NCBI RefSeq assembly: GCF_002086455.1 | Contig: NZ_MVHC01000017.1 | Coordinates: 21,517 to 85,516 of the forward strand | Origin: Mycolicibacter algericus DSM 45454 | GTDB lineage: Bacteria; Actinomycetota; Actinomycetes; Mycobacteriales; Mycobacteriaceae | Direction: 5' to 3' | DNA length: 64,000 nucleotides | Shown: piece after piece, positions 50,054-64,000 of the stretch | Position numbering within the stretch: position 1 is the first letter of the stretch | Layout of the letters: every line of letters starts with the position of its first letter | Notes under the pieces: generated by a model | The model's database searches: none | The model's input: only the letters and a program-made list of their open reading frames with translations | Told to the model about the DNA's origin: nothing | Program-made: the position numbers and the translations under genes

Positions 50054-51034
50054 TTAGGCTTCTCCATTGAAAAGTCCGGTGACCGAGCCGTTTTCGAATA
50101 CCGCCCGGATGGTGCTGGCCAGCAGCGGGGCGATCGACAGCACGGTCAGCTGGGCGAACTGCTTGTCCTCGGGAATCGGCAGGGTGTTGGTGACGATCAC
50201 CTCGCTGGCGCCGCAGGACGCCAGGCGCTCGGCGGCCGGCTCGGACAGCACCCCGTGGGTGGCCGCGATGATCACGTCGCTGGCGCCGTCCTCGCGCAAC
50301 AGGTGCACCGCGGCGGCGATGGTGCCGCCGGTGTCGATCATGTCGTCGATCAACACGCACGTCTTGCCGGCCACCTCACCGACCACGCGGTTGGACTTGA
50401 CCTGGTTGGGCACCAGCGGATCACGGGTCTTGTGAATGAACGACAGCGGAACCCCGCCCAGCGAGTCCGCCCACTTCTCGGCGATGCGCACCCGGCCGGA
50501 GTCCGGGGAGACCACCACCATGTCGGAGTCGGCGTAGTTCTCCTTGATGTAACCGACCAGCAGCGGCTGCGCGCGCATGTGGTCGACCGGTCCGTCGAAG
50601 AAGCCCTGGATCTGATCGGTGTGCAGGTCCACGGTGACGATCCGGTCGGCGCCGGCCGTCTTGAGCAGATCGGCCACCAGGCGGGCCGAGATCGGTTCGC
50701 GGCCGCGGTGCTTCTTGTCCTGGCGGGCGTAGGGGTAGAACGGCACGATCGCGGTGATCCGTTTGGCGCTGCCGCGCTTGAGCGCGTCGATCATGATCAG
50801 CTGTTCCATCAGGTGCTTGTTCAGCGGCGCCGGGTGCGACTGCAGGACGAAGGCGTCACAGCCGCGTACCGACTCCTCGAACCGCACGAAGATCTCGCCG
50901 TTGGCAAAGTCGCGGGCGGTCTGCGCGGTCACCGGGACGTCCAGTTCTTTGGCGACCTGATCGGCCAGCTCCGGGTGCGCCCGACCAGCGAAGAGCATCA
51001 GGTTCTTGCGGTTGTCTGTCCACTCGTGGCTCAC
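50054..51034 (-). CDS. prs: Ribose-phosphate pyrophosphokinase
   Basis: This 326-residue enzyme makes PRPP from ribose-5-phosphate and ATP. The catalytic flag LPFYPYARQDKKHRGREPI-like segment near residue 100 is followed by VDLHTDQIQGFF with the magnesium His and VLIDDMIDTGGT that binds PRPP. Start is the GTG at 51034. glmU lies 108 bases upstream and arsC downstream; it matches Rv1017c (prsA). PRPP feeds nucleotide and arabinan precursor synthesis. Confidence 0.97.
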   Translation of the reverse strand: MSHEWTDNRKNLMLFAGRAHPELADQVAKELDVPVTAQTARDFANGEIFVRFEESVRGCDAFVLQSHPAPLNKHLMEQLIMIDALKRGSAKRITAIVPFYPYARQDKKHRGREPISARLVADLLKTAGADRIVTVDLHTDQIQGFFDGPVDHMRAQPLLVGYIKENYADSDMVVVSPDSGRVRIAEKWADSLGGVPLSFIHKTRDPLVPNQVKSNRVVGEVAGKTCVLIDDMIDTGGTIAAAVHLLREDGASDVIIAATHGVLSEPAAERLASCGASEVIVTNTLPIPEDKQFAQLTVLSIAPLLASTIRAVFENGSVTGLFNGEA

Positions 51035-51142
51035 GCGCTGCCCCCGCCGTTGGAGATCTGGGAAATTGATCGAGTTAATTCGGGCCTCATGGTACGTAGT
51101 CCGTCGCGCGATTTCGCCCCGGGCTCCCCAACGCGATCAAGC

Positions 51143-52633
51143 TCACGATGCCTCATCCGGGTCGGCCGCGAGGGCCTTCTCGGCCGCCCGCGCCGCCGCG
51201 CTGCCGGGCCGCTTGTGCTGCACCCAGTTCTCGATGTTGCGCTGCGGGCCGGCCGACACGGCCAGCGCACCCGGTGGCACGTCGTCGCGCACCACCGTGC
51301 CTGCGCCGGTGTAGGCACCGTCGCCGACACTGACCGGCGCGACGAACATGGTGTCGGAGCCGGTGCGCACATGCGAGCCGATGGTGGTGCGCCGCTTGTT
51401 CTGGCCGTCGTAGTTGACGAACACGCTGGACGCGCCGATGTTGGAGTGCTCGCCGATGTCGGCGTCGCCGACGTAGGTCAGATGCGGGACCTTGGTCCCG
51501 GTGCCGATGGTGGAGTTCTTCGTCTCGACGAACGCCCCCAGCTTGGCGTCGGCGCCCAGTGCGGTCCCGGGCCGCAGATAGCTGAACGGTCCGACCGTCG
51601 CCCCGGCTCCGATCCACGACGACGCGGCGTGGCTGCGGATCACCGAGGCGCCCTCGCCCACGGTGACATCGGCCAGCGTGGTGTCCGGACCGATCTCGCA
51701 GTGCGCACCGATCACGGTGGTGCCGAGCAGCTGGGTTCCGGGTGCGACGGTGGTGTCGCGCCCGATCGTCACGTCCACGTCGATCCAGGTGGTGGCGGGG
51801 TCGACGACCGTGACACCGGCCCGCTGATGGGCGGCGATCAGCCGGCGGTTGAGTTCGGCCGCCAACTCGGCCAGCTGCACCCGGTCGTTGACGCCGGCCA
51901 CCAGGGCGGCGTCGTCGACGTGGCGGGCGTGCACCACCTGGCCGTCGCCGCGCACGATGCCGATCACGTCGGTCAGGTACAGCTCGTGCTGGGCGTTGTC
52001 CGAGCCCAGCCGGCCCAATGCGGAGCGCAGCGGCGCGATGTCGAAGGCGTACACCCCGGCGTTGACCTCGCGGATCTCGCGCTGCGATTCGGTGGCGTCG
52101 GCCTGTTCGACGATCGCGGTGATCTCACCGTCCTGGGTGTGCAGGATCCGGCCGTAGCCGGTGGGGTCGGCCATCGTCGTGGTCAGCACGGTGACCGCCG
52201 CCGGGGCGGCGCGATGGGTGTCGACCAGCGCCCGCAGCGTCGCGGTGTCCAGCAGCGGAATGTCGCCGGAGGTGACCACGACGGTGCCGGCGAAGTCGTC
52301 CGGCAGCGCCGACAGGCCGCACAACACCGCGTGCCCGGTGCCCAGCTGCTGGTCCTGCCGGGCGATGTCGATGCGGCAGTCCAGGGCCTGCGCCAGCTCG
52401 GCCACCGGCCCGGCGATGCGTTCGTGGGCGTGGCCCAGCACCACCACCAGGTGACGGGGGCTGACCCCGGCGGCCGCGCGCAGGCAGTGCGACAGCATGC
52501 TGCGCCCGCCCAGCGTGTGCAGCACCTTGGGGGTGTCGGAGACCATCCGGGTCCCGGCCCCGGCCGCCAGCACGATGACGGCGTCCTGGCGGTCGGCACC
52601 CTGGGGCGAGGGAGCGTGTTTGTGCGTCGACAC
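51143..52633 (-). CDS. glmU: Bifunctional GlmU (uridyltransferase/acetyltransferase)
   Basis: This 496-residue enzyme makes UDP-GlcNAc. The N-terminal uridyltransferase starts with [20 protein letters not shown] and contains TSGDIPLLD and [17 protein letters not shown]. The C-terminal part is a left-handed beta-helix with hexapeptides and the acetyl-CoA site [13 protein letters not shown] near residue 395. The GTG at 52633 is chosen because the uridyltransferase N-terminus begins about 20 residues later; upstream frame is antisense to the tRNA. It matches Rv1018c. Confidence 0.96.
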   Translation of the reverse strand: MSTHKHAPSPQGADRQDAVIVLAAGAGTRMVSDTPKVLHTLGGRSMLSHCLRAAAGVSPRHLVVVLGHAHERIAGPVAELAQALDCRIDIARQDQQLGTGHAVLCGLSALPDDFAGTVVVTSGDIPLLDTATLRALVDTHRAAPAAVTVLTTTMADPTGYGRILHTQDGEITAIVEQADATESQREIREVNAGVYAFDIAPLRSALGRLGSDNAQHELYLTDVIGIVRGDGQVVHARHVDDAALVAGVNDRVQLAELAAELNRRLIAAHQRAGVTVVDPATTWIDVDVTIGRDTTVAPGTQLLGTTVIGAHCEIGPDTTLADVTVGEGASVIRSHAASSWIGAGATVGPFSYLRPGTALGADAKLGAFVETKNSTIGTGTKVPHLTYVGDADIGEHSNIGASSVFVNYDGQNKRRTTIGSHVRTGSDTMFVAPVSVGDGAYTGAGTVVRDDVPPGALAVSAGPQRNIENWVQHKRPGSAAARAAEKALAADPDEAS

Positions 52634-52698
52634 GCCGTCTAGCCTGTCATTCTGCGCCCGCTCGTGCCAAAGGGTGGGCGAAAACCATGCAGGAGACG

Positions 52699-52770
52699 CT
52701 CCGTCGCCAGGACTCGAACCTGAACTATCTGAACCAAAATCAGAGGTGCTGCCGATTACACCACGACGGA
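52699..52770 (-). tRNA. tRNA-Gln (anticodon TTG)
   Basis: Reverse complement gives acceptor arms TCCGTCG and CGACGGA, anticodon stem TCTGA/TCAGA with loop TTTTGGT and T arm TCAGG-TTCGAGT-CCTGG. TTG reads CAA glutamine codons. Discriminator G; CCA is not encoded. It lies between the glmU start and the TetR start. Confidence 0.94.
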
Positions 52771-52813
52771 TGGATTGCAAGGAGACTCTACCGAACTGGA
52801 TATCCTGGGCACT

Positions 52814-53458
52814 GTGGCTGCTCTGGACAGGGATGGCAGGCCCCCGCGGGCCCGGATGACCGGCAGCGAGCGTCGGCACCAACTCATCGACGTCGCGCGC
52901 TCGCTGTTCGCCGAGCGCGGCTACGAGGGCACCTCCATCGAGGAGATCGCGCTGCGCGCCAACGTGTCCAAACCGGTCGTCTACGAGCATTTCGGCGGCA
53001 AGGAGGGGTTGTACGCCGTGGTGGTCGACCGGGAGATGTCGGCGTTGCTGGACGGCATCACCACCTCGCTGACCAAATCGACCAACAACCAGTCCCGGCT
53101 GCGGGTCGAACGGGTCGCCCTGGCGCTGTTGACCTACGTCGACGAGCACACCGACGGTTTCCGGATCCTGATCCGCGATTCCCCGGCGTCGATCAGTTCC
53201 GGCACCTATTCGACCCTGCTCAACGACGCGATCGGTCAGGTGTCCTCGATCCTGGCCGGCGACTTCTCCCGGCGCGGACTAGACCCCGAGACCGCGCCGC
53301 TGTATGCCCAGGCGCTGGTCGGTTCGGTGTCGATGACCGCCCAGTGGTGGCTGGACGTGCGCGAACCCAAGAAGGAAGTGGTGGCCGCCCACCTGGTCAA
53401 CCTGTGCTGGAACGGCCTGACGCACCTCGAGGCTGACCCGACCCTGCACGACGAATAA
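52814..53458 (+). CDS. TetR-family regulator (Rv1019-like)
   Basis: This 214-residue regulator has an N-terminal helix-turn-helix spanning [20 protein letters not shown] and [29 protein letters not shown] (residues about 20-70). TATCCT at 52801-52806 ends 7 nt before the GTG, so the mRNA is leaderless. It precedes mfd by 59 bases on the same strand and matches Rv1019. Its regulon is unknown. The C-terminal half contains a typical TetR ligand-binding fold. Confidence 0.9.
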   Translation: MAALDRDGRPPRARMTGSERRHQLIDVARSLFAERGYEGTSIEEIALRANVSKPVVYEHFGGKEGLYAVVVDREMSALLDGITTSLTKSTNNQSRLRVERVALALLTYVDEHTDGFRILIRDSPASISSGTYSTLLNDAIGQVSSILAGDFSRRGLDPETAPLYAQALVGSVSMTAQWWLDVREPKKEVVAAHLVNLCWNGLTHLEADPTLHDE

Positions 53459-53517
53459 GGCATGCACCGCAACGCAAATCGGCGTCCGGGCAGCCACCGC
53501 CTAGAATTACCCGCATC

Positions 53518-57185
<3,668 letters not shown>

Positions 57186-57189
<4 letters not shown>

Positions 57190-58070
57190 CCGTCGTGCTG
57201 GTCGATCCGCGCCGGCCCACGCTGGTGCCGGTGGAAGCCCTGGCGTTGCTGAGCGCTGACGTGGTCTACACCGAGGAGCTGCCGGTGGTGGTGCCGTGGT
57301 CGCTGCCGGCCGCCCGATCGGTGCTCTCCGGCGGAGACGCGACGGGCGCGGTGCTGCTGTCCTCGGATCGCGACCATCCCGCCGTCGTGGCCCGTCTGGC
57401 GGCCGGTGAGACGCTGATCGCCGCCCCGGACGCCCCGGCGGGGGAGCGGCTGCTCGACGCGGTGGCGATCATGGACCGGTTGCGCACCGCCGGCCCGTGG
57501 GAGAGCGAGCAGACCCATGATTCGCTGCGACGGTTCCTGCTGGAGGAGACCTACGAGTTGTTCGACGCGGTTCGCAGCGGCGACGCCGACGAGCTCTGCG
57601 CTGAACTCGGTGATGTGTTGCTGCAGGTGCTGTTTCACGCGCGCATCGCCGAGGACGCACCGGAGCACCCGTTCGGCATCGACGACGTCGCCGCCGCGTT
57701 GCTGCGCAAGCTGGGCAATCGGGTGCCGGCGGTGCTTGCCGGCGAGGAGATCTCGCTGGACGACCAGGTGGCGCAGTGGGAAGAACGCAAGGCACTGGAG
57801 AAGCGGTGCCGGGACTCCCTCATGGACGACCTACCCACCGCGCTACCGGCCCTGGCGCTCGCCCAGAAAGTATTGCAGCGGCTCACCCGTGCCGGTGTGC
57901 CCGCGGACCTGATCCCCGCCGCGGTGACATCGATCTCCGTCGCCGCCGATATCGATGCGGAAAACGACCTGCGCACAGCGGTTTTGGAACTCATGGATAC
58001 CGTCCGCGTGGCCGAGAAGGCGATCATCGGCGAGCCCACCGCGGAACAGTGGCGCGCGCACTGGCCTTAG
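57186..58070 (+). CDS. mazG: Nucleoside triphosphate pyrophosphohydrolase MazG
   Basis: This 294-residue protein hydrolyses NTPs to NMPs plus pyrophosphate and is thought to clean oxidised nucleotides. The metal-binding EExxE pattern is [11 protein letters not shown] near residue 120, followed by [22 protein letters not shown] second, degenerate domain follows, as in the mycobacterial form. The ATG at 57186 overlaps the mfd stop as ATGA, so they are coupled. The first 90 residues lack the domain. It matches Rv1021. Confidence 0.93.
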
Positions 58071-58098
58071 CAGCCGCCCCGACCCAACGTCCCCGCGG

Positions 58099-59604
58099 TC
58101 AGCTTCGGTTTTCGGCCCAGCCGCCCGGCAGCAGCGGCATCCGCGGCTCGGTGTCGAACGTGTCGCCCTCGAGAACCGTGATCCCGGCCGCTCGGCGTTG
58201 CACGTCGGTTGCCGTGCCGGTGAAGCCCAGCGCACCGGCACCGGAAGCGGATGCGCCGGGTTGATCCCAGTCCGGGGTCACGCCGATGTTCATGTCCATG
58301 TACTCGTCGCCGAACCCGTGCTGCCGGGTGCGGCGCCGCCGACGGCGCCGCTGGGCTTCGCGTAGCGCGGCGGCTGCCGCGGGTGCGGCTTGGCTCTCCG
58401 AGGCCGCCTCCTCGGCGCTGCGGGATCGGCGGGCGCCGGTGCTCTGTCGTGCCGAGGCCGAGGCGCTGCTCACCAGGTACATCGACGAAGTGGGCCCGAA
58501 ACCGACGCCCGGGCCGCCGCCTGCCGCGCCGCCGGCCGGCATCCCACCGGCGGCGGAAGCGGCCGGGCCGGCCGAGGAGATCGTGCCGGTGGTGGCGGGC
58601 ACTTGTGCGCCCGCCGGTACGGTGGCGCCCACTGCGACAGCAGCGCCGGCGCCGCCCGCCACCGGGGCCAGCGGCGCCGGTTCGACCACCTGGTCGGCCC
58701 CGCCCGCCGCGCCGATCGCGCCGAGCGCACCGAGTCCGGCGGCGGCGGCAAGGAGGCCCGGCGCCGCCGCCATCATGATCGGGATCGCCATCTGCACCGC
58801 GATCTGTCCCATCGGCCACAACAGCATCAGGGTGTGGAAGACGGTCCATCCCAGGGAGCTGGCCAGAATCGGGGACATCCCCGGGATCTGTAACAACATC
58901 TCGCCGATCGCGCTGGCGAAGGGAAACGCCTCGACCGGATATCCGTCGACACCCAGCAGCGACCACAGCCACTTCGCGACCGGGTCCGAGAAGCCCATGT
59001 TGATCTCTCGGAGCAGGTCGGCGATCTGTTGTTCCCAGCTCACATCGGCGACGGCTTGACCTGCCGGATCCACGACCGCGGGTGCGGGCGTGGCCACCGG
59101 GACCGACGCCAGTGCCGACCCGGCGACAGCCTGGTAGACGGTCATCATCTCCGCCGCCTGGATCCACATCCGGACGTAGTCGGCTTCGTTCAGCGCGATC
59201 GGGATGGTGTTGACCCCGAAGAAGTTGGTCGCGACCAGCGTCGCGTGCACGGCGTGGTTGGCGGCCAGTTCGGCCAGCGTCGGCATCCCCGCCAGCGCGG
59301 CGGTGTAGGCGGTGGCCGCCGTCTGGTGCAAGGCGGCGGCCGCGGCGCTCTTGGCGGCGCTGTCGGTCAGCCAGCTCAGGTAGGGCAGGTGCGCGGTCGC
59401 GTACTGCTGGGCGCTGGGTCCCTGCCAGGCGCCGGACTGCACGCCGGCGAGCACCGCGTCGAGTTCGGCGGCCACCTCGGTGTACTCGGCGCTCATCAGC
59501 GACCAGGCCGACGCCGCCTCCAGCAGCGGGCCGGGCCCGGGTCCGGCGCTCAACAGCGCCGAGTGCACCTCTGGTGGCGACGCCAGCCAGACCGGTGCGG
59601 TCAT
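58099..59604 (-). CDS. PPE-family protein resembling PPE2, with arginine-rich motif
   Basis: This 501-residue PPE protein starts [19 protein letters not shown] and has the WQGPSAQQY segment of the PPE fold near residue 58. A hydrophobic and Gly/Ala/Pro-rich middle follows. The C-terminus carries seven arginines in a row near residue 421, then [10 protein letters not shown] and MPLLPGGW. M. tuberculosis PPE2 has the same order, including RRRRPK and PMMPGTW, and a nuclear-localisation role has been reported for it. No PE partner precedes this gene. The ATG at 59604 is the start. Confidence 0.85.
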   Translation of the reverse strand: MTAPVWLASPPEVHSALLSAGPGPGPLLEAASAWSLMSAEYTEVAAELDAVLAGVQSGAWQGPSAQQYATAHLPYLSWLTDSAAKSAAAAALHQTAATAYTAALAGMPTLAELAANHAVHATLVATNFFGVNTIPIALNEADYVRMWIQAAEMMTVYQAVAGSALASVPVATPAPAVVDPAGQAVADVSWEQQIADLLREINMGFSDPVAKWLWSLLGVDGYPVEAFPFASAIGEMLLQIPGMSPILASSLGWTVFHTLMLLWPMGQIAVQMAIPIMMAAAPGLLAAAAGLGALGAIGAAGGADQVVEPAPLAPVAGGAGAAVAVGATVPAGAQVPATTGTISSAGPAASAAGGMPAGGAAGGGPGVGFGPTSSMYLVSSASASARQSTGARRSRSAEEAASESQAAPAAAAALREAQRRRRRRRTRQHGFGDEYMDMNIGVTPDWDQPGASASGAGALGFTGTATDVQRRAAGITVLEGDTFDTEPRMPLLPGGWAENRS

Positions 59605-59730
59605 GAAGACACCTTCCTTTCCGATTCCCCGGCGATCCCGATCTTGTTCTTCTCCACCAGTGGTCGCCTCATCGACCGGTTTGGTTCCCGGCCCGGTGAA
59701 TTTTTTGGCCCCTTTGTTTCCCGGCGCCGA

Positions 59731-61119
59731 ATGAGCGACTATGGCGGCATGCGGTGCGAGGTGGTGCGGGAAACCCTGTCGGCGCTGCTCGACGGTGAGC
59801 AGCAGGAGTTGAACGCGCAGCAGGTCGACGCGCATCTGGCGTCGTGCCGCGGCTGCCGGCGCTGGCTGGTGGGTGCGGCCGCACAGGCCCGCCGGTTGAC
59901 CACGATCGAAACCGGCGCCGATGCGGCGGCCGGCCCTGACCTGGCCGCACAGATCCTGGCGGCCGCCGGCGTGACTTCGGTCACCGACCAGATCGTGTCC
60001 GGTCGGTGGACGCGCTGGGGCTACCGCCGGCTGGCGCTGATCGCCGTCGGGGTGCTCCAAGTCGCCATGGCGCTGGCGCAGATCGCCGGGGTGGACTTCG
60101 GGATGGTGTCGGCGCACGGTCACGGGGCCGCCACCGGCGCGCATTTGCTGCACGAGTCGACTGCGTGGTTGTTGGCGCTGGGCGGGGCGATGATCGCGGC
60201 CGGCGTCTGGCCCGGCGTGGCGGCCGGCGTCGCCGCGATCGCTGGGGTATTCGCCCTGGCATTGAGCGGATATGTGGCCATCGACGCCTACCACGGTCAA
60301 GTGACCGCGGCGCGGATCGCCAGTCATCTACCGGTCCTGGTCGGCCTGCTGTTCGCTTTGCTGGTGGCGCGTCACCGGGCCGGTGGCGCCGGCCCGCGGA
60401 CGCGGGACGACGCCGTGGCGGATGCGCTGCCGCCGGCCGACACCGGCCATGCCGGCCAGCGCCGCGGCCGTCGCCATCTGCGGTCGGTCAACGGTCCGAA
60501 CGGCCCTACGACCATGCGTCGTAGGAGCGGGCAGCGGCCGGGTCTAGGGTGGTTGTTCATGGCGGGAGTTAACCGGGGCGACGACGACGCTGTCACCGCA
60601 CTCGCACTTGCCGCCGCAGCCGGGGACTCCCGCGCGCTGGAGGCGTTCATCAAGGCCACCCAGCACGATGTTTGGCGGTTCGTGGCCTACCTGTTCGACG
60701 GCGGCAACGCCGACGACCTGACGCAGGAGACCTTCCTGCGGGCGATCGGCGCCATCCCGCGGTTCTCCGGACGCTCCAGTGCCAGGACCTGGTTGCTGGC
60801 CATCGCGCGCCGGGTGGTCGCCGATCACATCCGTTACCTGCGGTCGCGTCCGCGCACCGCGCCCGGCGCCGACCCCGAGCTGCTGCTCAACCGCGAGCGG
60901 CCCAGCCGCGGCTTCGAGGACGTCGTCGAAGTGAACACCCTGATCGCAGGACTCTCCGACGAGCAACGCGAGGCGCTGTTGCTGACTCAACTGTTCGGCC
61001 TGTCCTACCAGGACGCGGCCGCAGTGTGCGGTTGCCCGGTGGGCACCATCCGCTCCCGGGTCGCCCGCGCCCGTGACGCGCTGCTCGCCGATCCGGAACG
61101 CGACGAGCTCACCGGTTAA
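59731..61119 (+). CDS. Zinc-finger anti-sigma-like membrane protein reading in frame into SigC
   Basis: The frame from the ATG at 59731 codes about 235 residues of a putative anti-sigma factor. It opens with C9 and the zinc motif [11 protein letters not shown] (H-x3-C-x2-C). Membrane helices lie near residues 98-125, 145-188 and 195-215. It then runs without a stop through a 40-residue linker into the SigC sequence, ending at 61119 (462 codons). Whether the fusion is made, or translation of the two parts is separate, is not settled. ATG at 59749 is an alternative start. Confidence 0.65.
   Translation: MSDYGGMRCEVVRETLSALLDGEQQELNAQQVDAHLASCRGCRRWLVGAAAQARRLTTIETGADAAAGPDLAAQILAAAGVTSVTDQIVSGRWTRWGYRRLALIAVGVLQVAMALAQIAGVDFGMVSAHGHGAATGAHLLHESTAWLLALGGAMIAAGVWPGVAAGVAAIAGVFALALSGYVAIDAYHGQVTAARIASHLPVLVGLLFALLVARHRAGGAGPRTRDDAVADALPPADTGHAGQRRGRRHLRSVNGPNGPTTMRRRSGQRPGLGWLFMAGVNRGDDDAVTALALAAAAGDSRALEAFIKATQHDVWRFVAYLFDGGNADDLTQETFLRAIGAIPRFSGRSSARTWLLAIARRVVADHIRYLRSRPRTAPGADPELLLNRERPSRGFEDVVEVNTLIAGLSDEQREALLLTQLFGLSYQDAAAVCGCPVGTIRSRVARARDALLADPERDELTG
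60559..61119 (+). CDS. sigC: ECF sigma factor SigC
   Basis: This 186-residue sigma factor has sigma-2 ([32 protein letters not shown]) and sigma-4 ([38 protein letters not shown]) regions. It closely matches M. tuberculosis SigC (Rv2069). The ATG at 60559 has TAGGGT (60545-60550) eight bases upstream, so sigC has its own leaderless promoter inside the anti-sigma frame. In M. tuberculosis sigC sits elsewhere, without a known anti-sigma neighbour. It is followed by lpqU. Confidence 0.9.
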   Translation: MAGVNRGDDDAVTALALAAAAGDSRALEAFIKATQHDVWRFVAYLFDGGNADDLTQETFLRAIGAIPRFSGRSSARTWLLAIARRVVADHIRYLRSRPRTAPGADPELLLNRERPSRGFEDVVEVNTLIAGLSDEQREALLLTQLFGLSYQDAAAVCGCPVGTIRSRVARARDALLADPERDELTG

Positions 61120-61252
61120 TCCGCTCGGATTCGGGCTGGCCGGAGGGTTGTTTCCGGATCCGGGCCGATGACGCGAGCCGGTGACGGCGGCCACTGACGC
61201 CGCGGTCATGGAACGATGGACACGGATCAGGGTTTCGAGGTTGGGGAGAGCG

Positions 61253-61987
61253 GTGTCAGCGCGACGTTGGCTGCGGACCACTGCGGTCGTGGGTGCGACG
61301 GCCGTGTTGTTGGCCTCCAGTTGCAGCTGGCAGCTCGGTAACCCCATCCCGCAGGGGGTGCCACCACCGCCCGGTGACCCGGTCCCGCCGGTCAACACCC
61401 AGCTGGTGGCCGGGCGTCCGGCCGACCAGCTGTATCACTGGGCCGCGGAGCGGGCGGCGGTGCTCGATATCCCGGTGACCGCGCTGGAGGCCTACGCCTA
61501 CGCCGCGCGGGTCGCCGAGGTGGAGAACCCCAACTGCCACCTGAGCTGGACCACGCTGGCCGCGATCGGCCAGATCGAGAGTCACCACGGCCGCTATAAC
61601 CACGCCACGGTGGCGCGCAACGGCGACGTGCGACCCAAGATCCGGGGCGTGCGGCTCGACGGGTCCGGCGGCACGCTGCACATCGTCGAGAGTCTGCAGC
61701 CAGACCTGGCCGACGACGACGGCGTGGTGCGCGCGATGGGCCCGATGCAGTTCATTCCCGAGACCTGGCGGCTCTACGGTGTCGACGCCAACAACGACGG
61801 CATCATCAGCCCGGACAACATCGACGACGCCGCGCTGTCGGCGGCCGGCTATCTGTGCTGGCGCGGCAAGGATCTGGCGACCGCCAAGGGCTGGATGACG
61901 GCCCTGCTGGCCTACAACGATTCGGAGATCTACGCCCGCGCCGTCCGGGACTGGGCCGCCGCGTACGCGGCCGGACGGCCCTTGTGA
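61253..61987 (+). CDS. lpqU: LpqU-like lytic transglycosylase
   Basis: This 244-residue exported protein has an N-terminal signal peptide, then a possible lipid-modified cysteine in LASSCSW (the lipobox -3 residue is Ala, not the usual Leu). A transglycosylase domain starts near residue 85. The catalytic glutamate lies in IGQIESHHGRYN and the MGPMQFIPETWRLYG motif follows. It should cleave peptidoglycan. The GTG at 61253 is chosen for GGGGAGAG; an ATG at 61208 in frame is an alternative. It corresponds to Rv1022. Confidence 0.87.
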   Translation: MSARRWLRTTAVVGATAVLLASSCSWQLGNPIPQGVPPPPGDPVPPVNTQLVAGRPADQLYHWAAERAAVLDIPVTALEAYAYAARVAEVENPNCHLSWTTLAAIGQIESHHGRYNHATVARNGDVRPKIRGVRLDGSGGTLHIVESLQPDLADDDGVVRAMGPMQFIPETWRLYGVDANNDGIISPDNIDDAALSAAGYLCWRGKDLATAKGWMTALLAYNDSEIYARAVRDWAAAYAAGRPL

Positions 61988-62036
61988 GGTGTGTGTGAGG
62001 ACTGCGGCGGGCAACACCGTTTAGGCTCCCCGATAG

Positions 62037-63389
<1,353 letters not shown>

Positions 63390-63407
63390 TCCGTCGGGGC
63401 GCTGGGA

Positions 63408-64000
63408 ATGTCCGATCCGAAACGGCCCGAGAAGCGGCGCGCCGCGACGTCGCGGCCGGGCCGGGCCGGTGAGACGGGTCGGGCGCGCCCGAGCCGCCCA
63501 CCGGCGGTTCGCCGCGGACCGGCCGGCTCGCGCAGCGCGCCGGAGCCACCGGCCCAGCCCGTCAAGCGGGCCGTTACGGCGGCCGCGGACCAGCGCTCGG
63601 AGCTGCGGGTCGGTTTCACCGCGCGGCGTGCGGTCATCCTGGCCGCGGTGATGTGCGTGCTGACCTTGACGCTGGCCGGGCCGGTTCGCACCTTCTTCGC
63701 CCAGCACGCGGAGATGAAGCAGCAGTCCCAGCTGGAAGCCATGCTGCACGGCCAGATCGCCGACCTGCAGCAACAGAAGACCAACATGGATGATCCGGCG
63801 CACATCCGCGCCCAGGCCAGGGAGCGGCTCGGCTTCGTCATGCCCGGCGAGATTCCCTATCAGGTGCAACTGCCGGCCACCGCGGAGGTGCCGGGCGAGC
63901 CGGGCGCCGAACCGGACATGATCGGCCCCAGCGGCGAGCCCTGGTACACCTCGCTGTGGCACACCATCGCCGACGTTCCACATCCCCCGCCCGCCCCGGC
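63408..64000 (+). CDS. FtsB/DivIC-like cell-division protein, 5' part (cut by window end)
   Basis: The frame opens at the ATG at 63408 and stays open to the last base, so the 3' end is outside. The first 70 residues are basic and rich in Arg and Pro. One membrane helix follows (AVILAAVMCVLTLTLAG, about residues 76-92), then a coiled-coil (MKQQSQLEAMLHGQIADLQQQ) and a conserved QARERLGFVMPGEIPYQ segment. This is the DivIC/FtsB septum-formation family, next to eno as in Rv1024. The tail after that is Pro-rich and incomplete. Confidence 0.9.
   Translation, partial: MSDPKRPEKRRAATSRPGRAGETGRARPSRPPAVRRGPAGSRSAPEPPAQPVKRAVTAAADQRSELRVGFTARRAVILAAVMCVLTLTLAGPVRTFFAQHAEMKQQSQLEAMLHGQIADLQQQKTNMDDPAHIRAQARERLGFVMPGEIPYQVQLPATAEVPGEPGAEPDMIGPSGEPWYTSLWHTIADVPHPPPAP

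Noticed and set aside
50027..52642. Open frame of 871 codons on the plus strand across arsC, prs and glmU
   Set aside because: It is antisense to three well-supported genes, and its translation is rich in Arg, Gly and His without any domain.

Overview
The window is mycobacterial chromosome. It is GC-rich and carries rpfB, mprAB-pepD, a PPE protein, a PE-PPE hydrolase, an Mfd/GlmU/Prs block and many genes that seem to lack leaders. Gene order follows the Rv0966c-Rv1024 stretch of Mycobacterium tuberculosis. It differs by gains (P450/di-iron/EcsC block, gdhA, ECF41 sigma plus oxidoreductase, soluble kinase, PE-PPE hydrolase, arsC, PPE2-like gene, sigC locus) and by absence of the PE_PGRS genes, arcA and others. 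It is therefore probably a non-tuberculous mycobacterium; species cannot be fixed from this window. All identifications rest on recognised motifs and remembered family sequences, not on database searches.

Layout. 1-9.5 kb: tail of a TetR regulator, a DUF1707 protein, and a tightly overlapping six-gene minus-strand operon (AtuA-like, fadE13, accD2, accA2, fadE12, echA7) for an acyl-CoA carboxylation/beta-oxidation route, with a 16-bp palindrome at its promoter. 9.5-14.8 kb: rpmF, the MprAB envelope-stress system with its HtrA protease PepD, moaB2, and an MscL channel carrying a zinc ribbon. 14.8-16.6 kb: SAF-domain protein, the chaperone ruc with a CIRCE operator, and 5-formyl-THF cyclo-ligase. 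16.6-20.9 kb: galU, moeA1 (glp), rimJ and the glpR/sepX-like membrane protein, then tRNA-Ala. 20.9-27.3 kb: an accessory block (TetR, P450, di-iron protein, TetR, EcsC, DUF732, gdhA). 27.4-38.6 kb: cAMP-binding acetyltransferase, lipoprotein, AlkB-like enzyme, protein mannosyltransferase, rsmI, pabB, ECF41 sigma with oxidoreductase, metG, tatD. 38.6-46 kb: rpfB and ksgA, separated from ispE by an opposing kinase and a PE-PPE hydrolase, then an acyl-AMP ligase. 46-53.4 kb: pth, rplY, SDR, two small secreted proteins, lpqT, arsC, prs, glmU, tRNA-Gln, TetR. 53.5-64 kb: mfd, mazG, PPE2-like protein, a zinc-finger anti-sigma reading in frame into sigC, lpqU, eno, and the start of an ftsB/divIC gene cut by the window edge.

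Themes. First, a hairpin repeat with a 57-bp period occurs at three loci and is translated in frame inside the ECF41 sigma gene. Second, many genes have a TANNNT box 6-8 nt before the start codon, as expected for leaderless mRNAs; two divergent pairs share overlapping -10 boxes in gaps of exactly 24 bp. Third, several regulatory dyads can be read directly: CIRCE, a TetR operator between tetR and ecsC, and paired dyads before glpR. No transposase, integrase, CRISPR array or rRNA was seen.
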